From contig CAVOSX010000002.1 in the NCBI GenBank assembly GCA_963699015.1, positions 682,001 through 746,000 of the forward strand: 64,000 nt of DNA, read 5' to 3'. This stretch comes from PALSA-505 sp963699015 (GTDB lineage Bacteria > Actinomycetota > Actinomycetes > Streptosporangiales > Streptosporangiaceae). This document shows, piece by piece, positions 9,127 to 17,297 of the stretch (its first letter is position 1; every line of letters begins with the position of its first letter). The notes under the pieces were generated by a model, which saw only the letters and a list, made by a program, of their open reading frames with translations, was not told the DNA's origin and did no database searches. Position numbers and translations under genes: made by a program.

Positions 9127-9486
9127 ATGCGAGCGGTGACCGGGGCTGTGCTCGACGTGTGCTGCGTGGGAGCGTTCGTCGCGATCGGCCGGGCCAGCCA
9201 CAGCGAGGGCGATGCGCTCGCCGGGCTGGCCCGGACTGCCTGGCCGTTCCTGGCCGGCCTGGCCGTCGGCTGGCTGTGCACCCGGGCCTGGCGTCGGCCC
9301 GGTGCGCTGGTGCCCGTCGGCCTGGGCGCGTGGATCAGCGCGGTCGGGGTGGGCATGGTGCTGCGGGTCGTGTCCGGGCAGGGCGCCGCTGCCGCGTTCA
9401 TCGCGGTGGCGCTGGCATTCCTCGGATTGTTCCTGCTGGGCTGGCGGCTGCTAGCTGGCAGATTTACGACATCATCCGCCGACTGA
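9127..9486 (+). CDS. DUF3054 family membrane protein
   Basis: A 119-residue integral membrane protein with four predicted helices, beginning AVLDVCCVGAFVAIGRASHSEG and containing the Arg-rich short loop RAWRRPGALVPVG characteristic of the DUF3054 family found in actinomycetes. Function unknown in the family. The next gene starts 57 bases downstream on the same strand. Confidence 0.82.
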   Translation: MRAVTGAVLDVCCVGAFVAIGRASHSEGDALAGLARTAWPFLAGLAVGWLCTRAWRRPGALVPVGLGAWISAVGVGMVLRVVSGQGAAAAFIAVALAFLGLFLLGWRLLAGRFTTSSAD

Positions 9487-9543
9487 GCGACCATGTCGCA
9501 AATTCGCTAGCCCGGCGTGCTCAGCACCGGCGATGCTGTCGGT

Positions 9544-11013
9544 ATGGATGACGACTTCGAGCGATGCCTGCGCGCGGTGCAGTCCAAGGACGCCCGCTTC
9601 GACGGCTGGTTCTTCACCGCGGTGACGACCACCGGCATCTACTGCAGGCCGAGCTGCCCCGCGGTGCCGCCGAAGGCCAGGAACATGCGCTTTTACCCCA
9701 GCGCGGCCGCGGCTCAGCAGGCCGGGTTCCGGGCCTGCAAGCGGTGCCGCCCCGACGCCAGTCCCGGCTCGCCGGAATGGAACGTGCGGGCCGACCTGGT
9801 GGCCAGGGCGATGCGCCTGATCGCTGACGGCGTGGTGGACCGGGAGGGAGTTCCCGGCCTCGCCTCGCGGCTGGGCTACAGCGCCAGGCAGATCCAGCGC
9901 CAGCTGCTGGCCGAGCTCGGGGCCGGGCCGCTCGCGCTGGCCCGGGCCCAGCGGGCGCAGACCGCGCGGCTGCTGATCGAGACGACTTCGCTTCCGATGG
10001 GTGACGTCGCCTTCGCGTCAGGCTTCGCGAGCATACGGGCTTTCAATGGAGCCGTTCGGGAAGTATTTGCCCTTTCTCCCACTGCGCTTCGTGAGCGGGC
10101 GGCGCGAGGGCACCCGGCGGCATACCAGGGCGAACTGTCGCTGCGGCTGCCGCTGCGCGCTCCGTTCTTCCCCGACAACCTCTTCGGCCACCTGGCCGCG
10201 ACGGCGGTGCCCGGCGTGGAGGAATGGCGGGACGGTGCGTTCCGGCGGACGCTGCGGCTGCCGCGCGGGCCGGGAGTGGCTACGCTGCGGCCGCAACCGG
10301 ATCATGTCGCCTGCCGGCTGGCCCTCAGCGACCTGCGGGATCTGGCCACCGCGGTCAGCCGGTGCCGGCGGCTGCTCGACCTGGACGCGGACCCGGTCGC
10401 GATCGGCGACGTGCTCCAGGCCGATCCGGTGCTGACCCCGCTGGTGACCAAGGCCCCGGGGCGCCGGGTGCCCCGGACCGTGGACCCTGACGAGTTCGCG
10501 CTGCGCGCCGTGCTCGGCCAGCAGGTGTCCACGTCGGCGGCCCGCACCCACGCGGCGCGGCTGGCGCGGGCCTGCGGCGAGCCGGTCACCGACCCGGCGG
10601 GCGGGCTGGACCGGCTGTTTCCCGAGCCGGCCGTGCTGGCCGAGATCGACCCGGGGCTGCTGGCAGTGCCGAAGTCCCGCCGGGACACGTTCACCCGGCT
10701 CGCGGGCGCGCTGGCGAGCAGGCAGCTCGACCTCGGCGCGGGCAGCGACTGGCAGCAGGCGCGCGAACAGCTTGCCGCGCTGCCTGGAATCGGGCCGTGG
10801 ACCGTGCAGACGATCGCGATGCGCGCCCTCGGCGACCCGGACGCGTTCACGGCCACCGACCTGGGAGTCCGGCTGGCCGCCCGCGAGCTCGGCCTGCCCG
10901 GCAGGCCGGCCGGGCTGGCCGGGCGCGCCGCGGCCTGGCGGCCCTGGCGCGCCTACGCCGTGCAGTACCTGTGGGCCACCGGCGAGCACGCCATCAACCA
11001 GCTGCCGGCGTGA
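9544..11013 (+). CDS. alkA: Ada N-terminal domain / AraC HTH / AlkA 3-methyladenine DNA glycosylase fusion
   Basis: Combines alkylation sensing and base excision. Residues 1-85 are the Ada zinc domain with four cysteines (YCRPSCP and CKRCRP), in which the first Cys takes methyl groups from phosphotriesters. Residues about 90-190 are an AraC-type HTH (GYSARQIQRQLLAELG). The remainder is AlkA: an N-terminal beta domain, then HhH-GPD with LPGIGPWTVQTIAMRALG and the catalytic Asp in FTATDLGVR. A GTG or ATG further up is possible, but ATG 9544 begins the domain. Downstream, 48 bases away, is the O6-methylguanine methyltransferase gene, so this is an adaptive-response operon in which the Ada half may autoregulate. 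Confidence 0.93.
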   Translation: MDDDFERCLRAVQSKDARFDGWFFTAVTTTGIYCRPSCPAVPPKARNMRFYPSAAAAQQAGFRACKRCRPDASPGSPEWNVRADLVARAMRLIADGVVDREGVPGLASRLGYSARQIQRQLLAELGAGPLALARAQRAQTARLLIETTSLPMGDVAFASGFASIRAFNGAVREVFALSPTALRERAARGHPAAYQGELSLRLPLRAPFFPDNLFGHLAATAVPGVEEWRDGAFRRTLRLPRGPGVATLRPQPDHVACRLALSDLRDLATAVSRCRRLLDLDADPVAIGDVLQADPVLTPLVTKAPGRRVPRTVDPDEFALRAVLGQQVSTSAARTHAARLARACGEPVTDPAGGLDRLFPEPAVLAEIDPGLLAVPKSRRDTFTRLAGALASRQLDLGAGSDWQQAREQLAALPGIGPWTVQTIAMRALGDPDAFTATDLGVRLAARELGLPGRPAGLAGRAAAWRPWRAYAVQYLWATGEHAINQLPA

Positions 11014-11061
11014 TCCGGCGCTGGCCACCACGTGCGGGCAATGACCAGGAAAGGAACTGTG

Positions 11062-11583
11062 ATGACCGCAAGCAATAGCCGGCCGCGGCCGGCTCGCACG
11101 GTGACCGACAGCCCGCTCGGGCCGCTCACGCTGGTCGCGTCGGGCGGAGCGCTGGCCGGCCTGTACATGAACGGTCGCACGCCGGCCTCGGCCGGCGCGG
11201 CCGGCGTCGCCGAGGACGCGGAGGCCGCGGTGCTGGACGAGGCCGCGCGGCAGCTGTCGGAGTACTTCTGCGGGCAGCGGCGGGCCTTCGACCTGCCGCT
11301 CGCGCTGGAGGGAACCGCATTCCAGCGCCGGGTCTGGGATGCGCTGCTCGGCATCGGCTACGGGCAGACGGTCTCCTACGGCCAGCTGGCCGACCGGATC
11401 GGGCGGCCGACGGCCGCGCGGGCGGTCGGGCTGGCCAACGGGCGCAACCCGGTGAGCATCATCGTCCCGTGCCATCGCGTCGTGGGTTCAGACGGCAGCC
11501 TGACCGGCTATGACGGCGGGCTGGGCAACAAGCGGCGCCTGCTGGAGCTGGAGCAGCGGGTCAGCCGGGACCCGGCCGGCTGA
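11062..11583 (+). CDS. ogt: Methylated-DNA--[protein]-cysteine S-methyltransferase
   Basis: Repairs O6-methylguanine by transferring the methyl group to its own Cys in IIVPCHRVVGSDG; the DNA-binding helix and Arg finger segment SYGQLADRIGRPTAARAVG precede it. The ATG at 11062 is preceded by AAAGGAA at good spacing, giving 173 residues, a standard Ogt length. Second gene of the alkylation-repair operon with the Ada-AlkA fusion. Confidence 0.95.
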   Translation: MTASNSRPRPARTVTDSPLGPLTLVASGGALAGLYMNGRTPASAGAAGVAEDAEAAVLDEAARQLSEYFCGQRRAFDLPLALEGTAFQRRVWDALLGIGYGQTVSYGQLADRIGRPTAARAVGLANGRNPVSIIVPCHRVVGSDGSLTGYDGGLGNKRRLLELEQRVSRDPAG

Positions 11584-11610
11584 GCGGGCGCCGGGGCGGC
11601 GCCGGGCCGG

Positions 11611-12069
11611 TCAGCTGCCGCCCATCCCCAGGCAGGTGAGCCCGACCAGGGTGATCGTGCTGACCGCGAGCAGGCCGTGCGCCGCGACCACCGGGATGGG
11701 GAAGTGGCTCTCGGCGGGCATCGTGCCTCGCGCGCGGGCGAGCGCGTCCCTCGGCCGGGCACGCACGGCGGCGGAGATCGCACGCCGCACCATGATCCAC
11801 CGTCCCAGCATGGTGAAGCCCAGCAGCGCTACGGCCACCAGGGTGGCCAGCGCGATCCAGGCCAGCATGTCCCGGTCCACGATCAGGTAGCCGATCCACG
11901 CCACCAGGCCCGTGACGGCCAGCAGGACATGGCCGCTGATCACCGTCCTGGGCAGCCTGCTGACCGCGCCGCCAGGCGCGCTGATGTCGTACTCGATCAG
12001 CCAGATGGCCAGCAGGTAGAGCCCGGCAAAGACAGTGACGAACCAGGTGATCAAGGCGAAAACATTCAT
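11611..12069 (-). CDS. Four-helix membrane protein, paralogue 2 of a tandem pair
   Basis: I do not recognise this family. It encodes 152 residues with about four membrane helices (FALITWFVTVFAGLYLLAIW, HVLLAVTGLVAWIGYLIV, LAWIALATLVAVALLGFTML, VVAAHGLLAVSTITLVGLTC). It aligns without gaps to the gene at 12204-12662; by eye 121 of 152 residues match (about 80 percent). A GGGCGGGGGG stretch just upstream may serve as ribosome site. The two genes lie in the same direction 134 bases apart and look like a recent duplication. Conserved R and D residues between helices 2 and 3 (LIVDRDMLAW) could be functional. Confidence 0.8.
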   Translation of the reverse strand: MNVFALITWFVTVFAGLYLLAIWLIEYDISAPGGAVSRLPRTVISGHVLLAVTGLVAWIGYLIVDRDMLAWIALATLVAVALLGFTMLGRWIMVRRAISAAVRARPRDALARARGTMPAESHFPIPVVAAHGLLAVSTITLVGLTCLGMGGS

Positions 12070-12203
12070 GCCCTCAACCCCCCGCCCAGTCCCTCGCGGT
12101 TCCCCCACCAGGGACGCTTCCCTCCCACCGGGACAATACCCAATCAGTGCGCGGCGCGAGGGTGATCGGCGTTCAGCCGCCGGCATCCGCGGCCCGCGGG
12201 CGC

Positions 12204-12662
12204 TCAGCCGCCGCCGACTCCGAGCACGGTGAGCAGCACCAAGGTAATGGTGCTGACCGCGAGCAGGCCGTGCGCCACGACCACCGGGACGGGGAAGTGA
12301 CTCTCGGCGGGCGCGGCCACGCGGGCCCGGGCGAAGACGTCCCTGGGGCGGGCGCGCAGGGCCGCGCCGAGCGCGCGCCGCACGACGATCCAGCGCCCCA
12401 GCATCGTGAGGCCCAGCAGCGCGACGGCCACCAGGGTGCCCAGCGCGATCCAGGCCAGCATGTCCCGGTCCAGGATCAGGTAGCCGATCCACACCACCAG
12501 GCCCGAAGAGGCCAGCAGCCCGTGACCGCTGATGACGGTCCTGGGCAGCCTGGTGACCGCGCCGCCCGGCGCGCTGACGTCATACTCGATCAGCCAGATG
12601 GCTAGTAAATAGAGTCCGGCGCAGACTGTCATGATCCAGCTGATCAAGGCGACGAAAACCAT
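12204..12662 (-). CDS. Four-helix membrane protein, paralogue 1 of a tandem pair
   Basis: First gene of the duplicated pair, 152 residues, four hydrophobic segments and the shared loop LIEYDVSAPGGAV between helix 1 and 2. The ATG is preceded by GGGAGAGGA at five bases, a strong ribosome site. Differences from its paralogue are mostly conservative swaps inside helices, suggesting both copies are under selection. No family name or function recognised. Confidence 0.82.
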   Translation of the reverse strand: MVFVALISWIMTVCAGLYLLAIWLIEYDVSAPGGAVTRLPRTVISGHGLLASSGLVVWIGYLILDRDMLAWIALGTLVAVALLGLTMLGRWIVVRRALGAALRARPRDVFARARVAAPAESHFPVPVVVAHGLLAVSTITLVLLTVLGVGGG

Positions 12663-12752
12663 GGTTCCTCTCCCGGCGGGTCAGCTATCGCCTTCCTAAC
12701 GGACCGCTCCGGGCCGCGGTTCACCCCCGCAAGCTGGCTACACTCCGGATTT

Positions 12753-13076
12753 GTGCCCTTCCCCTCGCAGCCGGCGGCCCAGCGGCTCACCCGCCGCGCA
12801 AAGCGCAGGCTGGCGTGGATCGGCACGATCGCCGCGGCCGCCGTGATCGCGGTCGTGACCTGGGCCGCTCTCAGCCCGGGCAGCTACGGCGGCTCCGGGG
12901 CGGGCTGCGTGACCGTCACCGTGCCCAGCAGCACCGGAGGAGGGCTGCTGCACGCGTGCGGCGGCGACGCGAAAGCCATGTGCCGCGGCGCATTCGCCCG
13001 CGCAGACAAGATCTCGCGGCTGGTCCGCCCGCAGTGTCGCCTGGCCGGCCTCGCACCGGCGGCTTCGTCGCCGTGA
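12753..13076 (+). CDS. Small membrane-anchored protein with four cysteines, unknown
   Basis: A 107-residue product starting at GTG. Residues 1-21 are basic (RLTRRAKRRL), followed by one hydrophobic helix (WIGTIAAAAVIAVVTWAAL) and an exported domain of about 60 residues holding four Cys that could form two disulfides (GAGCVTVTV, LHACGG, AMCRGA, PQCRLAG). The pattern fits a type II anchored extracytoplasmic protein. No family recognised; the start has no obvious Shine-Dalgarno. Confidence 0.6.
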   Translation: MPFPSQPAAQRLTRRAKRRLAWIGTIAAAAVIAVVTWAALSPGSYGGSGAGCVTVTVPSSTGGGLLHACGGDAKAMCRGAFARADKISRLVRPQCRLAGLAPAASSP

Positions 13077-13146
13077 CCGGCGCCGTCACCGGCTGGCCCC
13101 GCAGCCGCGGACGAGCGCAGCGGTGCGGAGGTTAAGCTCCCGGGTC

Positions 13147-13517
13147 GTGCCCGGTCACACGACGACGCCATACGCGAGCAGTTCCGCATCCAGGCCACGA
13201 CGTTCGATGACCAGGGGTTCGCCGCGGCGAACCTCGACTGGATCATGGCGCAGCTGGCGCCGGCGGCCGCGGACCAGGTGCTCGACGTCGCGGCCGGCGC
13301 GGCTCACCTGGGCCGCGCCCTGACCCCGCACGTGGCCCACGTCAGCGCCCTCGACCTCACCCCGCAGATGCTGGCGCAGGGCCAGCTGCTGGCCGCCGAG
13401 GCCAGCCGGCTCGAGCGGCTACGCGACCCCAGCCACGGGCGCGCGCTGACCGCCGGCGAGATCCACGCGCTGCTCGCCGAGGCCGGAGCCGGCGTCACCG
13501 CCGTACCACGGCCCTGA
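13147..13517 (+). pseudogene. Class I SAM methyltransferase remnant with internal deletion
   Basis: Translation in the frame of 13245 gives AIREQFRIQATTFDD, LDWIMAQLAP, VLDVAAGAAHLGRAL and SALDLTPQMLAQGQ, which is the N-terminal half of a UbiE-type methyltransferase including motif I. The sequence then jumps directly to LERLRDPSHGRALTAGE and IHALLAEAGA, which belong to the C-terminal third of the same family. Motifs II and III (roughly 80-100 residues) are missing, the jump being in frame. No ATG, GTG or TTG exists in frame between the stop at 13074 and 13245, while a GTG at 13147 lies in another frame, so the start is also broken. Confidence 0.75.
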
Positions 13518-13563
13518 CCGCGCCGCGGCGGCCTGGGCACGGGGCGGCATGGGCACGGCGCGG

Positions 13564-14034
13564 CTACGGCTGGCTCGGCGGCTCGTCGTCGTGGTGGTGA
13601 TCGTGGCGGTGGCCCCGGCCCCGGAGCAGGTAGAGCACGATCAGGATGACGCCTGCGATGAGCACCAGGTGCGTGAGGTGCGGCCACCAGAACAGGTTCG
13701 GCGCGGCCACGAATACCGCGATGAGCAGCGCGGCGATGAGCGCGGGATGGTGGGAGCGCCTGCGGCGCGGGCGGGTGGTCACTTCGGGTGCCTCATCGTC
13801 GGGCAGATCGTCGAACAGTCCGGCGAGATCGGACCGGGTCTTGGCTCGCATGGCCTGCTCCACGCGCTCGTTGAACTCGGACTGGTCGAGGCGGCCTTCG
13901 CCGTAGTGCTCGGCCAGCCGGTCGGCCACCTCCGAGCGTTCGGCATCGGAAACCCGCAGGTCGGGCTGACCGTAGCTGAGCCGGCGGCGGAACGAGGATG
14001 TCCGCGTCCGCGGCGAGCTGGACTGCGCTGACAT
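13564..14034 (-). CDS. DUF1707 (SHOCT-like) domain membrane protein
   Basis: Residues about 22-75 form the DUF1707 domain common in actinomycetes (LRVSDAERSEVADRLAEHYG, then GRLDQSEFNERVEQAMRAKT). This is followed by a basic linker (RPRRRRSHH), two hydrophobic helices and a His/Asp-rich cytoplasmic tail (HRHDHHHDDE) that might bind metal. The ATG at 14034 lies nine bases after AAGGAGG. Downstream partner of the PspC gene (39-base gap), in one transcription unit divergent from the kinase. Confidence 0.87.
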   Translation of the reverse strand: MSAQSSSPRTRTSSFRRRLSYGQPDLRVSDAERSEVADRLAEHYGEGRLDQSEFNERVEQAMRAKTRSDLAGLFDDLPDDEAPEVTTRPRRRRSHHPALIAALLIAVFVAAPNLFWWPHLTHLVLIAGVILIVLYLLRGRGHRHDHHHDDEPPSQP

Positions 14035-14072
14035 GGTGATGCGACCTCCTTGGCACTGACCGGGTTCACCGG

Positions 14073-14384
14073 TCAGCGTGACCGGGCCTGGAGCGACTGG
14101 ACAAAGGCACTGGCGATGGACTGCTCGGCGTCCTCGTCGGGGATGAGCAGCCAGCCGGCCAGGTAGAGCGGCACGCCGACGCCGCCCACGACGGCCAGCA
14201 CGGCGAAGACGATCCGGACGATCGTCACGTCGATGTCGAAGTAACGGGCGACGCCGGCCGCGACGCCGGCCAGCATCCGGTCGTGGAACGGCCGGTAGAG
14301 CGGCTGGGGCCGGGAGCTGACGCCGGCGTCGTGATCGGTGGTGGCGGAGCTGCTGGCTGGCTGCTGCGTGGATGTCGTGTTCAT
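14073..14384 (-). CDS. pspC: PspC domain protein
   Basis: A 103-residue membrane protein whose core is the PspC domain: FHDRMLAGVAAGVARYFDID, VTIVRIVFAVLAVVGGVG, PLYLAGWLLIPDED. PspC-type proteins take part in envelope-stress sensing. It is transcribed divergently from a histidine kinase that carries its own N-terminal PspC domain, which suggests a shared membrane stress circuit. The ATG follows GGAG. Confidence 0.9.
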   Translation of the reverse strand: MNTTSTQQPASSSATTDHDAGVSSRPQPLYRPFHDRMLAGVAAGVARYFDIDVTIVRIVFAVLAVVGGVGVPLYLAGWLLIPDEDAEQSIASAFVQSLQARSR

Positions 14385-14514
14385 GGCTCCAGCCTGCTGC
14401 GGCGAGCGCGCTGGGGGTATCGGGAAGACCCCGGATCCGACCCTGATGCTTCGCGGGCGGGATCCGGGTGTTCCCGGATACCCGGCCGGGCCCGATTGGC
14501 GCGATGATAGATAC

Positions 14515-15834
14515 GTGAAGGAAACAACCGGCGTGCAGCCCGACCGCGGGCATCCGCGGCCCCCCGGGCCGCTGTCATGGCTGCGGGGGTCGGCCAGCGG
14601 CGGACCGCTGCGACGAGGCGGGGACGACCGCCTGGCCGGCGGCGTCGCAGCCGGCCTGGCGGCCCGCACCGGCTTCGATGCCACCGTCGTCCGGATCGCG
14701 TTCGTGCTGGCCACGCTGGCCACCGGCGGCTTCGCCCTGGTCGTCTACGTGCTGGCCTGGCTGCTGGTACCGCTCGACGGCACGGACGCCAACATCGCCA
14801 GCCAGGCCAGGTTGGACCGGCGGGGAATCACGCTGGCCGCCGCGCTCGCGTCACTGCTCGCCGTCGTGCTGCTGCTGGCGAGCACGTTCGGCATCGGCTG
14901 GCTCGGATGGCTGAGCTGGCCACTGGTCATCAGCGCCGCCGGCATCGTGCTGATCTGGCGGAACGCGTCCGCGGACGAGCAGGAGACGATGCGGCACCTG
15001 GCCGAGCCGCTGGCCGGCCTGACCGGGGGCAGGGGCCGGCGGCGGACCGTCGTGCGCATGTCGGTCGCGGGCGTGCTGCTGATCAGCGGCCTGGCCACGC
15101 TGACATCCGCGCACGAGAGCTTCGCCCTGCTCCGGCCGCTGGGCGGCGTGCTGCTGGTGATCGCAGCGATCGTGGTGGTGCTCGGCCCGTGGTGGCTGGG
15201 CATCGCCCGCGGTCTGGTGGTCGAGCGGCAGGCCAGGATCCGGGCCGAGGAGCGGGCCGACATGGCCGCGCGGCTGCATGACTCGGTGCTGCAGACGCTC
15301 GCCCTGATCCAGCGGCGGGCGAGCGAGCCGCAGCAGGTCACCCAGCTGGCCCGGGCCCAGGAGCGCGAGCTGCGCGCCTGGCTGTTCGACGGCCAGGCGC
15401 CTGGCTCGCTGGGCGGCGACGGCATGACGCTGGCCGCCGGGGTGCGGCTCATCCAGCAGGAGGTGGAGGCTCAGCACGGGATCGCCGTCGAGGCGGTGAC
15501 CGTCGGCGACTGCGAGCTGGACGATGACCTGGCCGCCCTGCTGGCGGCGGCGCGGGAGGCGACGGTCAACGCCGGGAAGTGGTCGGGCGCCGACGTCGTC
15601 TCGCTGTTCGCCGAGGTCGAGCCGGCCGAGGTCTCGCTGTTCGTGCGGGACCGCGGCCGGGGCTTCGACCCGGCGGCGGTACCCAGTGACCGGCGCGGGC
15701 TGGCCGAGTCCATCCACGGCAGGATGGCCCGCCGCGGCGGTTCGGCGACCGTGCGCAGCGTCCAAGGCGAGGGCACCGAGGTATCGCTGACGATGCCCCG
15801 CACCGCCGGGAAACGCCAGCCGAGCCGGGCGTGA
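14515..15834 (+). CDS. PspC-domain sensor histidine kinase (HisKA_3/HATPase, NarL-type partner)
   Basis: A 439-residue membrane kinase. Residues about 36-90 are a PspC domain (DDRLAGGVAAGLAARTGFDA); further hydrophobic segments follow to about residue 235. HisKA_3 has the phospho-acceptor His255 in ADMAARLHDSVLQTLAL, and the C-terminal ATPase carries AAREATVNAGKWSGA (N box) and RDRGRGFDP (G box). The start GTG 14515 is not preceded by a ribosome site, but GATGATAGATAC ends next to it, so the message may be leaderless. It overlaps the response regulator gene by four bases, showing a co-translated two-component pair. Confidence 0.92.
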   Translation: MKETTGVQPDRGHPRPPGPLSWLRGSASGGPLRRGGDDRLAGGVAAGLAARTGFDATVVRIAFVLATLATGGFALVVYVLAWLLVPLDGTDANIASQARLDRRGITLAAALASLLAVVLLLASTFGIGWLGWLSWPLVISAAGIVLIWRNASADEQETMRHLAEPLAGLTGGRGRRRTVVRMSVAGVLLISGLATLTSAHESFALLRPLGGVLLVIAAIVVVLGPWWLGIARGLVVERQARIRAEERADMAARLHDSVLQTLALIQRRASEPQQVTQLARAQERELRAWLFDGQAPGSLGGDGMTLAAGVRLIQQEVEAQHGIAVEAVTVGDCELDDDLAALLAAAREATVNAGKWSGADVVSLFAEVEPAEVSLFVRDRGRGFDPAAVPSDRRGLAESIHGRMARRGGSATVRSVQGEGTEVSLTMPRTAGKRQPSRA

Positions 15835-16514
15835 GCACGCCAGGCAGCCGCGCACCCGGCGCTGACCGGCCCCGGGTCTTCATCGTGGACGATCACGGCC
15901 TGTTCCGCTCCGGGGTCCGGTCCGAGCTCGGCGACGAGGTGGACGTGGTGGGCGAGGCGGACGACGTCGAGCCCGCGATCGTGCTGATCGCCGAGAGCCT
16001 GCCCGATGTCGTCCTGCTCGACGTGCACCTGCCCGGCGGCGGCGGGCAGGCGGTGGTCACGGCGACGAAGGACGCGCACCCGCAGGTGCGCTTTCTCGCC
16101 CTGTCCGCGTCGGACGCACCCGAGGACGTGATCGCGGTGGTCCGGGCCGGCGCCCGGGGGTACGTGACGAAGACGATCTCCGGCGCCGAACTGGTGGACG
16201 CCGTGCGCCGGGTCGCGGCCGGGGACGCGGTCTTCTCGCCCCGGCTGGCCGGGTTCGTCCTGGACGCGTTCGCCGCCACGGCCCCGGCCGACGGCGGCCG
16301 CCTGTCCTTCGACCCCGAGCTCGACCAGCTCACCGGGCGGGAGCGGGAGGTGCTGCGGCTCATCGCCCGCGGTTACACCTACAAGGAGATCGCCCGGGAG
16401 CTGTACATCTCGGCCAAGACCGTCGAGAGTCACGTGTCCTCGGTGCTGCGCAAGCTGCAGCTCTCGACCCGGCACCAGCTGACCCGGTGGGCCGCCGAGC
16501 GGCGCCTGACCTGA
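15831..16514 (+). CDS. LuxR/NarL-family response regulator
   Basis: A 227-residue two-component regulator. The receiver has the acidic pair VDD (20-21), phospho-acceptor Asp64 in VVLLDVHLPGG, and the conserved Lys in GYVTKTISG. The output is a LuxR HTH (LTGREREVLRLIARGYTYKE, then SAKTVESHVSSVLRKL). Starts at GTG overlapping the kinase stop as GTGA. It probably controls the divergent pspC/DUF1707 unit or envelope genes; this target is inferred from position and the shared PspC domain. Confidence 0.95.
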   Translation: MSTPGSRAPGADRPRVFIVDDHGLFRSGVRSELGDEVDVVGEADDVEPAIVLIAESLPDVVLLDVHLPGGGGQAVVTATKDAHPQVRFLALSASDAPEDVIAVVRAGARGYVTKTISGAELVDAVRRVAAGDAVFSPRLAGFVLDAFAATAPADGGRLSFDPELDQLTGREREVLRLIARGYTYKEIARELYISAKTVESHVSSVLRKLQLSTRHQLTRWAAERRLT

Positions 16515-16552
16515 TCCGCGCCGCCTGAGCCGGCCAGGCACGGCCAAGGCGG

Positions 16553-16852
16553 TCAGGACGGGAACGCCGAGTTCAGCAGCACTTCGCCGTCGATCGCCTC
16601 CACCGGCGCGGCACCCAGATCCGCCAGCCGCTCCCGCACCCACGACTGGGCCAGCTCGCTGGCCCGCATCGCGCCCGGCTGGCTGGTGAACACGCCGATG
16701 CTGGCCACCTCGTCCTGCCCCGAGTGGACCAGGGTGTAGGACAGCACGCCTTCCACCTCGGCGATCCGCGGGAGGTACTCCGCGCTGATCAGCCGCGCCA
16801 CCTCGGTGGCCTGTCCCGGCGCGCACCTCAGCCGCAGCAGGGTTGCATGCAT
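16553..16852 (-). CDS. Small ABM-like (dimeric alpha-beta barrel) protein
   Basis: A 99-residue protein. MHATLLRLRCAPGQATEVAR at the N-terminus and the pattern of two strands, helix, two strands and helix resemble the antibiotic-biosynthesis-monooxygenase or stress-responsive barrel folds. No catalytic residues can be named. I chose the ATG at 16852 because GGGGAGGA lies six bases upstream; an ATG at 16858 is too close to that site. Function unknown. Confidence 0.65.
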   Translation of the reverse strand: MHATLLRLRCAPGQATEVARLISAEYLPRIAEVEGVLSYTLVHSGQDEVASIGVFTSQPGAMRASELAQSWVRERLADLGAAPVEAIDGEVLLNSAFPS

Positions 16853-17022
16853 GACCATTCCTCCCCGGATGCCGCGGAGCCCGGCCGCGCCGGGCCGGCC
16901 CTGGCTTCGCCGGATAGGGCGAAGAGTGAGTGCTGCTCTGACGCTACTCACGTTTCGCGTTGTGCTGCGGCCCTTCCACGCGCCGGTGATTGACGGTGCC
17001 GCTGACCGGGCAGATTTCGCAA

Positions 17023-17286
17023 ATGGTCATCGTCGTCACCCGGATCGGCGGTGAGGGCTCAGTGCTCACCCGGACCGTGCGCTGCGCCGGCCGGGCCGAC
17101 GCGGACCGGTGGAATGCCCTGGTCGAGCAGGCTGCGCTGGGGGCACCGCGGGCGTACCGGCCCGAGCCTGCAGAAGCGGTCTACGGTATCTGGGCCGACG
17201 GGCTCCAGGTCCAGGTGGCCGAGCGCGACCTGCGGTGGCCTTTACGGGATCTGGTCATCGCCGTGCTGGCCGAAGGCGATGAGTGA
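17023..17286 (+). CDS. Emfourin-like (protealysin inhibitor family) small protein
   Basis: An 87-residue protein with the features of emfourin, the inhibitor of M4 metalloproteases such as protealysin: an N-terminal strand followed by TRIGGEGSVLTR (family RxGG.xG..R), then ADRWNALVEQA, then YGIWADGLQVQVAERDL and a final LVIAVL helix. ATG 17023 is preferred; a TTG at 16990 would only add a nonconserved extension. In known cases the inhibitor is encoded next to its M4 peptidase, but no peptidase is visible in this window. The assignment is by eye. Confidence 0.6.
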   Translation: MVIVVTRIGGEGSVLTRTVRCAGRADADRWNALVEQAALGAPRAYRPEPAEAVYGIWADGLQVQVAERDLRWPLRDLVIAVLAEGDE

Positions 17287-17297
17287 GCGCGGTGACC

